In this document: positions 1 through 19,715 of the stretch, one piece after another
Numbering within the stretch: the first letter of the stretch is position 1
Layout: every line of letters starts with the position of its first letter
Source of the DNA: Scylla paramamosain
Taxonomy: Eukaryota; Arthropoda; Malacostraca; Decapoda; Portunidae
DNA: 64,000 nt
NCBI RefSeq assembly: GCF_035594125.1
Contig: NC_087151.1
Location: forward strand, 23,915,831 to 23,979,830
Direction of reading: 5' to 3'
The notes under the pieces: model-generated
Told to the model about the DNA's origin: nothing
The model's input: the letters and a program-made list of their open reading frames with translations, nothing else
Database searches by the model: none
Translations under genes and position numbers: made by a program

Positions 1-700
1 CATGATGAATAACATTCAAAATACAAGTTTTTAGTAATGATGCTCTCTTCCTCAATTTTGATTAATATTCATATGCTTTAGCGTTTCAACATCTAAAAGC
101 CTTAAAAAACACTCATATGTCACGTTTGAGATAATTTGGCTGTGTTTTGGTACCTAATAAACTAAAAAAAACACCCAAAACACATGTTTTTAGTAATGCT
201 GTTCTGTTCCTTCAGACAAGGTGTTTTGTAAGAATTTTTAAAGATTTCTTATGTAAGAAGCCAAAAAAAAAAGCTCAAAAGACACAATTTGTTAAAGTTG
301 TTTAGTTTTCTAAATAGAGTTTTTTCCATACTTTTTAGCATTTTGGTGCCTAATTTGCTAAACAAATAAAATAAAATAAACAAGCAAATGACACGTTTCT
401 CGTAATGTCGTTTCATTACCCTTAAACGATGCTTTGCAACCACTTTGGAGATTTGATACATAACAAGCTCAAAAACTCTCAAAATACACTATTTTGATGA
501 AGTTAATATCTGTAAAGGGTGTTTTGCATGAGTTTTATCGTTTTGGTATATAAGTAGCTGAAAACACTCAAAAGCCACGTTTTTGATAATGTATTCTTTT
601 CCAATATAGTGTGCTTTGCATGAATTTTGGCGGTTTGGTACCTAACAAGTTCAAGACATTCATAATACAGGTTTTTGGTAATGTAGTTAGGTTTCATACT
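1..700 (-). repeat. 96-bp satellite, reverse-orientation arm (segment 1)
   Basis: Diverged tandem monomers recognised by the recurring block TTTTGGTACCTAA and by terminal blocks like CACGTTTTTGGTAATG. All monomers read as the reverse complement of the satellite found after 22 kb. The short ORFs here are fortuitous translations of the repeat. The segment is open at the window edge and is cut on the right by a LINE copy. Confidence 0.85.
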
Positions 701-3345
701 AATCTAATTTTCAATCTGTAAAACACCAGCTTTTCTCTTTTAAACCTCATCTTCTTTTCCTCACTGAACTCAGGTGTCTGCGGCAACTGACAGTAGCCCC
801 TTTTCTGTTCCTTCCTACTTTCCCTATCCTCATTTTCAATCCAAAGCTGGATGTTGCGTGTATGTGCGCAACGGCTCTCGTACCCACGCTCTTGAATCTT
901 CCGAGTTTTCCACTATCTGGCTACGACTACAGAGTCACTCTCAAACTAAATTTATCTGTGCTGTATACCTCTCACCTAACTCCTCTGACAATAAGAAATT
1001 CTTTGACTAAACTTCCAAAGTCAGCACATTCTGACTCTCTTCCCTTTTGCAGCGATCTCCATTCTTAGAGACTTCAATGTTCACCACCAGCTTGGGCTTT
1101 CCTCTCCCTTCACTGACCATCCTGGAGAACTAGCCTTCAACTTTGCTATCCTCCACGACCTAGAGCAATTGGTGCAACACCCTACTCGTATTCCTGACCG
1201 TCTTGGAGATACGCCTAACATTCTTGACCATTTCCTGACCTCTAATCCTGATTTTGCTGTCACCCTTTCTTCTCCATTGGACTCCTCCGATCACAATCTC
1301 ATATTTGCATATTATCCTCTCGCTCCAATCCCTTCTCAGGATCCACCTAAGCGAAGATGCCTCTGTCGTTTTGCCTCTGATAGTTGGGGGGACCTGAATA
1401 TTTAGCTGATTTTCCTTGGAATGACTACTGCTTCCGTGTCAGAAACCCGTCTTTGAGTGCCGAGCGCATAACAGAGATGATAGTGTCTGGCATAGAGGCG
1501 TGCATTCTTCCCTCTTTTTCTCGACCTAAACCTTGCAAACCTTGGTTTAACACAGCTTGTTCTCGTGTTATATATATGCCATATATGTAGAGAGGTGGCC
1601 CACCAAAGGTACTTTAGCCTTCCATCACCAGAATCTCATGCACTTTATATTTCTTCCCGGAACCATGCAAAGTCTGTTCTCCAACTAGCCAAAAACTCCT
1701 TCATTAACAGAAAGTGTCAAAATCTTTTTTTTTTAAGATCTAACTCCCCTTGTGACTTCTGGCACCTAGCCAAAAATATCTCCAAAAACTTTGCTTCTTC
1801 TTCTTTCCCTCCTTTATTTCAACCAGATGGCACCACTGCTATCACATCTATCTCTAAAGCTGAACTCTTTGCTTAAATCTTTGCTAAAAACTCTACCTTG
1901 GACGATTCAAGGCTTGTTCCTCCCTCTCCTCCACCCTCTGACTACTTCATGCTACCTATTAAAATTCTTCGCAATGATGCTTTCCATGCTGGCCTAAATG
2001 CTTTGAAGGCTTATGAACCTGATGGGGTCCCTCCTATTGTTCTCCGAAACTGCCTCCGTGCTTGCACCTTGCTTATTCAAAATCTTTCAGCTCGGTCTAT
2101 CAACATCTACCTTTTCTTCTTCCTGGAAGTTTGCCTACATTCAACCTGTTCCTAAAAAGGGTGACCGTTCTAATCCCTCAGACTTCCGTCGTGCCTATCT
2201 AAAGATTTTGAATCTATCCTCAACAGGAAGAAACTTTTGCTGTTGCCTTGGATATATCAAAAGCTTTTGATAGAGTCTGGCACAAAGCTGTTCTTCTAAA
2301 TCTTTTAACAGTGGTGTTCTTCAGGATACTTTCCTGTCACCCACTCTCTTCTTATTATTCATCAATGACCTTCTACACCAAACTTCTTCTCCTATTGACT
2401 TCTACGCTGATGATAACACCCTGCACTTTTCCACGTCTTTTCATAGACTTCAGAAGTAAACATTTCATGCAGGGAAGCCACAGAACGCCTGACTTCTGAT
2501 CTTTCTAAAATTTCTGATTGGTACAGAGCAAATTTGGTATTGTTCCGTGCCTCAAAAACCCAGTTCCTCCATTTATGAACTTGACACAACCTTCCAGACA
2601 AATATCCCCTCTTCCTCAATGACACTCAACTGTTCCCCTTTTCTACACTGAGCATCCTCGGTCTGTCCTTTACTTATAATCTGAAGTGGAAACCTCACAC
2701 CTCATCTCTAGCTAAAACAGCTTCTATAAAGTTAGGTGTTCTGAGACATCTCCGCCAGTTTTTCTAACACCCCCCCCCTCTGCTGCTAACTCTGTACAAG
2801 GGCCTTATCCGTCCATGTATGAAGTATGCTTCACATGTCTGGGAGGGTTCCACTCATACTGCTCTTCTAGACAGGATGGAATCAAAAGCTTTTCGTCTCA
2901 TCACATTCTCTTCTCTAGCTGATTAACTTCAACCTCTCTCTCATCGCTGCAATGTTGCATCTCTAACTATCTTCTACCGATATTTTCATGCTAACTGCTC
3001 TTCTGATCTTGCTAACTGCGTGCCTCCCCTCCTCCCGCGGCCTCACTGCACAAGACTTTCTTCTTTCTCCCACCCCAATTCTGTCCATCTCTCTAATACA
3101 AAAGTTAACCAGCATTCTCAGTCTTTCATCCCTTTCTCTGGTAAATTCTGGAACTCTCTGCCTTCTTCTGCATTTCCATCTTCCTATGACGAATTCCTTC
3201 AAGGGTGAGGTTGAAGACACTTATCCTTCAGTTTTTGACTACTGCTCTGGACCCATTTCTGAGACTGGCATCTCAGTGGGCTTTTTTTTTTTTAATTTTT
3301 TTTATTGGATTTTTGTTGCCTTCGGCCAGTGTCTTTCCTACATGA
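700..3345 (+). pseudogene. LINE family A, copy 1 (5'-truncated, heavily broken)
   Basis: This copy of the window's main LINE family begins inside the endonuclease region and runs to the family's conserved 3' end, a GGCCAGTGTC-like motif followed by an A-rich tail (about 3345-3390). The frame is broken many times; pieces can be followed as short ORFs near 774-1068, 1169-1590, 1565-1876, 1898-2270 and 2963-3220. Compared with the copy at 33.2 kb it lacks a block near 2210-2235 (between the AACAGGAAG and CTTTTGCTGTTGCC positions) and another near 2300-2320, which together remove part of the reverse transcriptase core including the canonical PQG context. It cannot encode a working protein. It interrupts the reverse-oriented satellite and lies opposite to the satellite's own strand. 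Confidence 0.85.
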
Positions 3346-3389
3346 AAAAAAATAAATAAATATATAAATAAAAATAAAAATAAAAATAC

Positions 3390-6300
3390 AGGTTTCTTTG
3401 TATGCATTTTGGCGTTTTGGTACTTAACATTGTGAAAGTCTCATAATACCCGTTTTTTGGTAATGGTATTCTGTTTCTCAATTTAGAGTACTATTCACGT
3501 GTTTTAGCGTTTTCATACCTAGGAACTTCAAAAACACTCATAATACACTTTTGTGATTATATCGTTTCGTTTTCCTGTATTGGCTAATTTCCACGTCTTT
3601 TGTCGTTTTGGTACCAAACAAACTGAAAAAAAACACTTAAAACACAAATTTTTGGAAATATTCTCTTATTCCAGAATGTGTTCTTTGTATGTATTTTGCA
3701 TTTTGGTAACTAATATGGTGAATCATACTCATAATACACGTTTTTTGTTAATAATATTCTGTTACCTAACATAGATTAATATGCATATGTTTTAGCGTGT
3801 CTGCACCTAAGAATCTTAAAAAGACTCATAAGACACGTTTGTGGTTTAGTTTCGTTATATTTTCTGATTTGAATGTGTTTTGCCGTTTTAGTACCTAAGA
3901 AACTGAAAAACATCGAAGACACGTTTTGGGTAATGTTCCATGTATTTTAGAGTTTTGGTACATAAAAAGCTTAAAAAAAGTAAAAGACACAATTTTGATA
4001 ACATTGTTTTAGTTTTCCAATACAGGATTTTTTTTCCTTTGTTTTTAGCGTTTTTATGCCTAATATGCTTAAAAAAAACGCAAATGACACGTTTCTGATA
4101 ACGTCATTTCATATCCCCATATTGGGTGTTTTCCATGCATTTCGTCATTTTGGTAATTAAAAGGCGCAAATAAACTAAAAATACACTTTTTTGGTGAAGT
4201 TGTTCAGTTTCTCCTAAAAGGACGTTTAGCATGCGTTTTATCGTTTTTTGGTACGTAGGAAGATGAAAACACTCAAAAATAACTTTTTGGTAATGTTTTC
4301 TTTTTCAATATAGTGTGCTTTGAATGCACTTTGCCGTTTTGGCACCTAACAAATAAAAAAAAAAAATTATAATACAGGTATTTTAGTAATGTATTTCTGT
4401 TTCTTCATAGAGTTTTTTTTATATATATATATATATATTTTTTATGCATTCTAGCTTTTTGGTACCTAAGATAGTAATTATTGTTATTTTGTTCCTCAGT
4501 ATAGAGCTATTCATGTGCTTTAGCGTTCTGATAACTAAGAACATCAAAAACAATCATAACAAATGTTTCTGATTATACAATTTCTTTCTTTTCTTTATAT
4601 TGGCTAGTTTGCGATTTTGTACCTAATAAACTGAAAAACATGTAAAATATACATTTTTTGGAAATGATGTTATGTTTCTCAATATGGAAATATGCATTTC
4701 AACACCTAAGAACATTAAAAACACTCATAAGACACATTTGTGGCAATATTGTTTTATTTTCCCATATCAGCTAATTTGCACTTGATTTTTTTATTATTTT
4801 GGTAACTAATAAACTCGAAAACACCCTAAACACAAGTTTTTTGGTAATATTGTTCTGTTCCTCCAGAAATGGTGTTTTACATGTATTTTAGAGTTTTGGT
4901 ACGTAAGAGGCTCAAAAACATTGAAAATACATGATTTGTTAGTAATGTTTAGTTTTCCCAAATGAGATGTTTTCCATGCTTTTAGCTTTTTGGTGCCTTG
5001 TATGTTCAAAACAAGAAAATCACAGGTTTCTGGTAATGTTGTTTCATTACCCGATATAGGATGCTTTCCATGCATTTTGTAGGTTTGGTATCTAACAAGA
5101 CGAAAAAAACACTTAAAATACACTCTTTTGATGAAGTTGTTCTGTTTTATCCATTTTATTTATTTATTTATTTTATTTATTTATTTATTTATTTATTTTT
5201 TTTTTTTTTGCGTGCGTTTTAGTGTTTTGGTACGTAACTAGTTTGAAAACACTAAAAAGACACTTTTTTCGTGATGTTTTCTTTTATAATTTCGTGTGCT
5301 TTGTATGCACTTTAACGTTTTGGTACCTAACATTCATAATACAGGTTATTGGTATTGTAGTTATGTTTCTTCATATAGATTTCTTTTTATGCATTTTGTC
5401 GTTTTGGTGCCTAACACGGTAAATAAGACTCATAATGCACATTTTTGTTAATTACATTCTGTTACTAAACATAAAGTAATATCAACATGTTTTAGCGTTT
5501 CAGCACCAGTGAACCTTAAAAACACTTGTCAAATACGTTTGTAATACTATCATTGTATCCACATATTAGCATATTTCCATGTGTTTTGGCGTTTTGATAA
5601 ACTCAAACAGACTCAAAACATTCGTTTTTTATAATGTTCTTTTTCACCAGGAAGTGTATTTTTGCTTCCATTTTAGAGTATTGGTATGTTACAAGCTTAA
5701 TAACCGTCAAAATAGACGATTTTGGTAACATTCTTTAATTTTCTTATATAGGGTGTTTTCCATGCTTTTTAGTGTTTTCGTGGCTGATATGCTCAAAAAC
5801 ACGCAAATGACACGTTTCTGGACCTGTCATCTCATTATTGTATATAGAGTGTTTTGCTTGCATTTTGGGGTTTTGTTACCTAACAAGCTCAAAAATCACT
5901 AAAAATACATTTAAAATGAAGTTGTTTGATTTCTCCATAAATGAGTCTTATGTTTTGAATGCGTTTTAGCGTTTCGGCACGTAAACAGTTGAAAACCATC
6001 AAAACCCACGTTTTTCGGTAATGGTATTTTATTTTCAAATATAGTGTGTTTTGCATGCATTTTGACGTTTTAGTATCTAGCAAATTCAAAAACATTTATA
6101 ATACATATTTTTGGTAAAGTAGTTCAGGTTCTTCATATAGATTTTTTTTTTATGCATTTTGACGTTTTGGTATCTAACATGGTGAATAAGACTCATAATA
6201 CACGTTTTTTTTTTTTTTTTGGTAATATTAATCTCTCTCCAAATATAGAGTACTATTCACGTGTTTTAGCGTTCTGATACATAAGACCATCAAAAACACT

Positions 6301-7140
6301 GATAACACACTTTTGTGATTATATAATTTAATTTCCATACATTGGCTACTTTGCATGTGTTTCCTCATTTTGGTACCTGAGAAACTGAAAAATACTTAAA
6401 GCACACATTTTTGGAAATATTTTTCTGTTTCTTCAAAAAGGGTTACTTGTATGCATTTTGGCATTTTGGTATTTAACATGGTGAATCACACTTTTTGTTT
6501 CTAAAATACAGAGTAATATTCATGTGTTTTAGTGTTTCAGCAACTAAGAACCTTAAAAACACACATTGGAGACATTTGTGGTAATAACGTTTAGTTTCCT
6601 TATACTGTCTACTTTGCATTTATTTTGACGTGTTGTTACCTAATAAAATAAAATAAAAGTAACTCAAAACACATGTTTTAGGTAATGTCGTTTTGCCTCT
6701 TCAGAAAGGGTGTTTGGGTACGTAAAAAGCTCAAAAACACTCAAAAATACATTTTTTTTTTATAAAGTGTTTCCGTCTCTCCATAAAGGGTGTTGTGCTT
6801 GCGTTTTAGCGTTTTGATACCTCAAAAACCTCGTTTTTGGTAAAGTTGTTTTCATTTCCAATATAGTGTGCTTTGCATGCACTTTGATAATGTAGTTTTG
6901 TTCTTTCACATAGGTCTCTTTTTATGCATTTTAGCGTTTTGGTACTTAAAATGGTGAATAAGACTCATAGTAAACGTTTTTGGTAATGTTGGTTTGTTTC
7001 TCAGTATAATGTACTATTAACTTGTTTTAGCTTTCTGATACCTTAGGACATCAAAAACACTCATATTTTCTTGTGATGATGTCTTTTCGTTTCTTTATAT
7101 AGGCTACGTTTTTTTTTTTTTTTTTTTTTTTTGCGTTTTG
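3390..7140 (-). repeat. 96-bp satellite, reverse-orientation arm (segment 2)
   Basis: Continuous tandem monomers in the same orientation as segment 1, with the recurring GTTTTGGTACCTAA core. A diagnostic monomer with ACGCAAATGACACGTTTCTG recurs near 4060 and 5770, with a diverged version near 5005, which gives the longer-range periodicity. Short A/T runs and a (TTTA)n patch at 5158-5200 interrupt it. There is no gene. Confidence 0.85.
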
Positions 7141-7165
7141 GTAGCTAAGAAACTTAAAAGCACGT

Positions 7166-8072
7166 TTTTATGTAGGGACACAGGCCAAGGGCAACAAAAA
7201 TCCCCCACCAACAAAAAAAATAAAAATAAAAAAATAAATAAAAAAATAAATAAATAACCCACTGAGACAATGGTCCCTGAACAGGTTCCGAAGCAGAAGT
7301 CAAAAATGTATAAGTGTCTTAAATGATAAGTGTCTTGAAGGAATTGAAGGAAGGAAGGTGGAAACACATAATCAGGCATGGAGTTCCAAACTTTACCAGA
7401 GAAAGGAGTTAATGATTGAGAATACTGGTTAACTCTTGCATTAGAGAGGTGGACAGAATAGATCTGAGAGAAAGAAGAAAGACTTGTGCAGAGAGGCCAC
7501 AGGCGGAGGGGAGGCATGTAGTTAGCAAGATCAGAAGAGCAGTTAGCACGAAAATGGCGGTAGAGGGTAGCTAAAGATTTAACATTGCGTCGGTGAGAAA
7601 GAAGCTGATGCCAGTCAGTTAGATGAGAGTTGATGATACGAAAATCTTTTGATTCTACTCTGTCTAAAATAGCCGTATGAGTGGAATCCCCCAAACATGT
7701 GAAGCATATTCCATGCATGGACGGATAAGGACGTTGTATAGGCTTAGCAGCTGGGGGGATGAGGAAAATTGTCGTAGAAGTCTCAGAACACCTAACTTCA
7801 AAGAAGCGAATTTAGCTGGAGATGAGTTTTGAAGTTTCTAGTTAGGTTATAAAAAAAAAAAAAAAAAATCATGTTCAGTGTAGAAGAGATGAACAATTGA
7901 TTGTCTTTATACAAGAGAGGATAGTTGTCTGGAAGGTTGTGTTGAGTTGACTGGTGGAGAAATTGAGTTTTTAATGCATTAAACAATTAATGCAAACAAT
8001 TAATCAGAAATTTTAGAGAGATCGAAAGTTAGACATCCTTGCGTGAACTGTTTACTTCCGGAAGGGTTGAAC
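7166..8072 (-). pseudogene. LINE family A, copy 2 (3' fragment)
   Basis: A minus-strand, 5'-truncated fragment. It starts at the family's 3' terminus (the complement of the GGCCAGTGTC motif and its A tail) and ends near 8072 in the region just downstream of the reverse transcriptase YADD motif. The 204-codon open frame at 7104-7718 is the C-terminal part of the family protein, including residues like LDRVESK near its start and a conserved FSGKVWNSMP block. The rest is frameshifted near 7845 by a poly-A run. It has no catalytic domain. Confidence 0.85.
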
Positions 8073-15225
<7,153 letters not shown>

Positions 15226-16085
15226 CTCCTCTAACCTCTTAACTGCACTATTGCTTTAATTTCCTGCCCCTCTGAAGTTTTGAATATATCCTGAATAGGA
15301 AGATTCTTAAACATCTATCATTTCACGACCATACATGTGATCGCCAGTATGGGTTCAGTCATGGCCGCTCTACTGGCCATCCTTACTGAGTCTTGGCCAT
15401 CTTCTTTTAAAAAATTTGTGAAACTTTCGCTGTTGTCTAAGAAATATCAAAAAGTTTTTGACAGAATATGGCACGATCTTTAATTTCCAAACTACCTTCC
15501 TACCACCTACTTACCTTCTATCCTTTTCTCTGTAATTTCACCTCAAATGTCCTTTCTGTCCGTTTTATTGTTGCTGTTGTAGGCGGAGACTATTCTTCTC
15601 CTAAGTCTACGTATTAACAGTGGTGTTCCTATTATTCATTAATGATCTAAGACAAAATTCTTGTCCTATCCACTTCTACGCTGATACCACTATGCACTTT
15701 CTTACGTCTTTTCCTAGACGTCCAACCCTTTAGAAGCTAAACAGCTCATGTCAGGAAGCCACACTACGCCAGACTTCTAATTTCTTTAAAATTTCTATTT
15801 GGGGTAGAGTAATGCCTCAAAAACTCAATTCCTTCATATATCAACTTAACAGAGCGTTCCAGATAACTATCCCCTCTTTTTTTATTGACACTCAGGTGTC
15901 CCCTGCTGCTACATTGAACTTCCTCTGTCTGTTTTTCATTAATAATCTAAGCTGGAAACTTCACATCTCATCTCTAGCTAAAACAGCTTATAATTATGAA
16001 GTTAGGCATTCAGAGTCGTCCCCGCCTGTTTTTCTCAGCCCCCCCCACAACTTGTTTTTGGGCGTAGTATTGTCCATGTGTTCCC
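15226..16085 (+). pseudogene. LINE family A, copy 3, upstream half
   Basis: A 5'-truncated LINE fragment that begins at the family's reverse transcriptase N-terminal region (around the AACAGGAAGATTCTTAAAC-like block at about 15295) and is riddled with frameshifts. A 93-codon open stretch at 15812-16093 corresponds to the [18 protein letters not shown] part of the family. At about 16085 the LINE stops in the CCGTCCATG-like motif and resumes at about 16735, so copy 3 is split by a 650-bp segment. Confidence 0.8.
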
Positions 16086-16325
16086 AGGAGTGAACTAAAA
16101 CACAAGTAGAACAGCTACTGTATAATATATACTAATAATGGTACAGAAGCGTAAAGAGCCACGTGACCAACTGGCCCGCGGGGAGGGGATCTGGGCAGGT
16201 GTCAAGCTGTGACTGAGTGGGCTCGCAAGGGAAGACGCCAACTGAGACCCACAAACAAAATAAAAACGAGTAACGTCCTGTAAGCAAATAAATAAATAAC
16301 TAAATAAATAAATGAATAAGTGATG
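16086..16325. other. Unclassified segment interrupting LINE copy 3
   Basis: About 240 bp unlike the satellite or the LINE. It includes a GC-rich patch around 16170-16230 followed by an (AAAT)n-like patch at 16285-16320. I see no tRNA-type internal promoter and no open frame, so I do not call it a SINE. Confidence 0.5.
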
Positions 16326-16713
<388 letters not shown>

Positions 16714-16734
16714 TATCATAAGCTGCTGACCATG

Positions 16735-17248
16735 TACATATAGAGGGCCATTATCAATCCATGTAAGAAGTTCCAACCATGTATAGGTTCCACTCATACC
16801 GCTCTTTTAGACAGGGTGAAATTAAAAGTTTTTCGTCCAATCAATTTCTCTAACTGATTGTCTTCAGCCCTTCTCTCATCGCTGCAATGTTGCATCTCTT
16901 GATATCTTCTAATGCTATTTTCACGCTAACTGCTATTAAGATCTTACTGATTGTATGCATCCTCTCCTTCCACGGCCTTGCTGTACAAAACTTTATACTT
17001 TCTCTCACCCCTATTCTGTCCATCTCTCTAATGCAAGATTACCAGTATTCTCAGTTATTCATCACTGAGACTCTCTGTCTGCTTATGTATTTCCTTCCTC
17101 CTATGACTTGAACACTTTCAAAGTAGGCTTTAAGACACAATCCTCCAATTTTGGATGATTCTTTTTGACCTCGGTTTGGGAACTGGCACTCAAGTGGGCC
17201 TTTTTCGAACTTTTGATTGCCCTTGACCAGTGTCACTCTTCCTTAAAA
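16735..17248 (+). pseudogene. LINE family A, copy 3, downstream half
   Basis: Resumes the LINE interrupted at 16085. It covers the C-terminal coding part (GGTTCCACTCAT block at about 16787) to the family 3' end (GACCAGTGTC-like motif at about 17225) and a 24-base A tail. It is broken by frameshifts and in-frame stops. Confidence 0.8.
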
Positions 17249-17557
17249 AAAAAAAAAAAAAAAAAAAAAAACATCAACGACATCAACAACAAAAACAACA
17301 ACAACGACGACGACAACAACAACAACAACAACAACAAAAACAACAATATCAACAACAACAACAACAACAACAATAATAGTATCAACAAAGAACGTCATCA
17401 TTAAAAACTACATTGTCATCATCAATGATAAAACATAGTTAACGAAGAAAACAACAACAAACTTAAAATGACAATAACAACATGAGTAAAAAGAAAAAAA
17501 CTGCAAACACAACACAATTCTTGCAATGAAACAATTATTAAATCTTTCGTACCAAAT

Positions 17558-17612
<55 letters not shown>

Positions 17613-17695
17613 TAATGATGATAATGACAATAATAATGCCGATAAGGTACTATACTAAAATTGTAATTTAAAATTATTATTATCGTTATTACAAC

Positions 17696-17700
<5 letters not shown>
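17249..17700. repeat. A-rich, (AAC)n and (CA)n microsatellite cluster
   Basis: A 27-base A run (the LINE tail) is followed by imperfect (AAC)n at about 17280-17375, AT-rich unique sequence, and a perfect (CA)n tract at about 17561-17609. No gene is present; the Cys/Val ORFs on the minus strand come from the CA tract. Confidence 0.9.
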
Positions 17701-17736
<36 letters not shown>

Positions 17737-17798
17737 TAATAATAATAACAAGAGGAACAACAAAAACAATACTACTACTAATAATAATAATAATAACG

Positions 17799-17871
<73 letters not shown>

Positions 17872-17900
17872 TAATAATAATAATAATAATAATAATAACA
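17697..17900. repeat. (TAA)n microsatellite
   Basis: Roughly 200 bp of TAA/TAATAA repeats with occasional G or C substitutions. It produces spurious poly-Leu and poly-Tyr ORFs on the minus strand. Confidence 0.95.
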
Positions 17901-17968
17901 TAACAAGCATGCTAGAGCATGACAATTAATTATAACGACAAACGACTGTTTCTTATAACTGGTTGCAG

Positions 17969-18131
17969 GAGGAACTGTCCCCCACTGAATCGTGACATGT
18001 ATTGCGCCCGTTATTTCATGGAATGTGGCTTGAATGACTCTTCTTCCTGCCCCCGTGGCGAGCAGTGCTTTCCCGAAGTGTGCGGTACTCTGTGTCTCTC
18101 GTGGTCCCATAATCCTAGGAGGAGGCAGTAG
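17969..18131 (+). CDS. WAP-like (whey acidic protein-type) cysteine exon, possibly orphan
   Basis: A 163-bp exon-like frame follows a plausible splice acceptor (pyrimidine-rich stretch ending TTGCAG at 17968). It encodes a short Cys-rich peptide with the order NCPP...YC...MEC...SSSCPRGEQCF...VCGTLC. Seven of the eight cysteines expected of a WAP four-disulphide core are present at about the right spacing; the sixth, normally in a CC pair, is Phe. WAP domains occur in crustacean crustins and antileukoproteinases, secreted antimicrobials or protease inhibitors. The frame runs into the 5' end of LINE copy 4 and stops at 18129-18131, so its true 3' end or donor was displaced by the LINE. I find no upstream or downstream partner exon, and it may be a relic. 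Confidence 0.5.
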
Positions 18132-18360
18132 ACCCCTGCCGAAACGATAATTACTCCCAGTGAGGTCTAAAGCACTATTCAGGGGGTGCTGTGAACTTAT
18201 CATTAAACCCAGCTGTGACCTCACTGAACGTTTCCCTTTGTGTCTCACAACACAAGGGGGCAGTCACAGCCTGCCCTCTAAAGACAACTCTCTTCCTCCA
18301 CACAAAACAACAAGCACCTAATAACACACACACCCTTCACTCAAAAATTTTAAAATCATC

Positions 18361-19544
18361 ATGGCGACTCCTACACCAGCCTCGGAGTCCCCATCTGGGG
18401 AGGGGACCATAAATGTCCCCAGGTCGGACTGCCTTTCTGTCGACGACCCTAAGTGTCTTGACACCCCCCTCAACTTTTCTTCATTAACTTCTGCAACATT
18501 CGCGGTCTAAGATCTAATTTTCCATCTATAGAACACCACCTCTCCTCTTCTAAACCTCATCTTCTTTTCCTCACTGAAACTCAGGTGTCTGAGGCAACTG
18601 ACAGTAGCCCCTTTTCTGTTTCCTCCTACTTTCTCTATCCTCATTTTCGATCCAAAGCTGGATGCTGCGTTTATGTGCGCAATGACTTAATCTGCTCTCG
18701 TGCCCACGCTCTTGAATCTTCCGAGTTTTCCACCATCTGGCTACGACTACAGAATCACTCTCATACTAAATTTATCTGTGCTGTATACCTCTCTCCTAAC
18801 TCCTCTGAATATAAGAAATTCTTTGACTACTTAACTTCCAAAGTGGAGCACATTCTGACACTCTTCCCTTTTGCAGAGATCTCCATTCTTGGAGATTTTA
18901 ATGTTCACCACAAGCTTTGGCTTTCCTCTCCCTTCACTGACCATCCTGGTGAACTAGCCTACAACTTTGCTATCCTCCATGACCTAGAGCAATTGGTGCA
19001 ACACCCTACTTGCATTCCTGACCGTCTTGGAGATACACCCAACATTCTTGACCTTTAATTCCTGACCTCTAATCCTTCTGCTTATGCTGTCACCCTTTCT
19101 TCTCCGTTGCGCTCCTCCGATCACAATCTCATATCTTTATCTTGTCCTATCACTCTAATACCTCCTCAGGATCCCCCTAAGCGAAGGTGCCTCTGGTGTT
19201 TTGCCTCTGCCAGTTGGGGGGACCTGAGGAGGTATTTTCCTGATTTTCCTTGGAATGACTACTGCTTCCGTGTCAGAGACCCGTCTTTGTGTGCTGAGCG
19301 CATAACAGAGGTGATAGTGTCTGGCATGGAGGCGTACATTCCTCACTCTTTTTCTCGCCCTAAACCTTCTAAACCTTGGTTTAACACAGCTTGTTCTCGT
19401 GCTATACATGATAGAGAGGTGGCCCACAAAAGGTACTTAAGCCTTCCACCACCAGAATCTCATGCACTTTATATTTCTGCCCGGAACCATGCCAAGTCTG
19501 TTCTCCAACTAGCCAAAAACTCCTTCATTAACAGAAAATGTTAA
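18361..19544 (+). pseudogene. LINE copy 4 endonuclease region (frameshifted)
   Basis: From the ATG at 18361 the frame is lost near 18475 through one missing T in a T run, compared with the 33.2 kb copy. It is regained as an open frame at 18585-19058 containing LTETQ-like and SILGDFN motifs of an APE-type endonuclease. A TAA at 19058 lies beside an extra base pair relative to other copies. The frame then continues at 19107-19544 with the SSDHNLI motif (the SDH catalytic block) and stops at a TAA that other copies read as CAA. The product would nick the target DNA. The breaks make this copy inactive. Confidence 0.75.
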
Positions 19545-19715
19545 AACCTTTAAAGATCTAACTCCCCTCGTGATTTCTGGCATCTAGCCAAAAATATCTC
19601 CAATAACTTTGCTTCTTCTTCTTTCCCTCCTCTACTTCAACCAGATAGCACCACTGCTGTCACATCTATTTCTAAAGCTGAACTCTTTGCTCAAACCTTT
19701 GCTAAAAACTCTACC

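Noticed and set aside
16140..16260. Possible SINE in the segment interrupting LINE copy 3
   Set aside because: No A/B-box pair, no poly-A or simple 3' tail in a consistent orientation, and no second copy in the window.
17695..18248. Poly-Leu and poly-Tyr minus-strand ORFs
   Set aside because: Translations of the (TAA)n tract. The 156-codon one also passes antisense through the WAP-like exon and the LINE 5' end.
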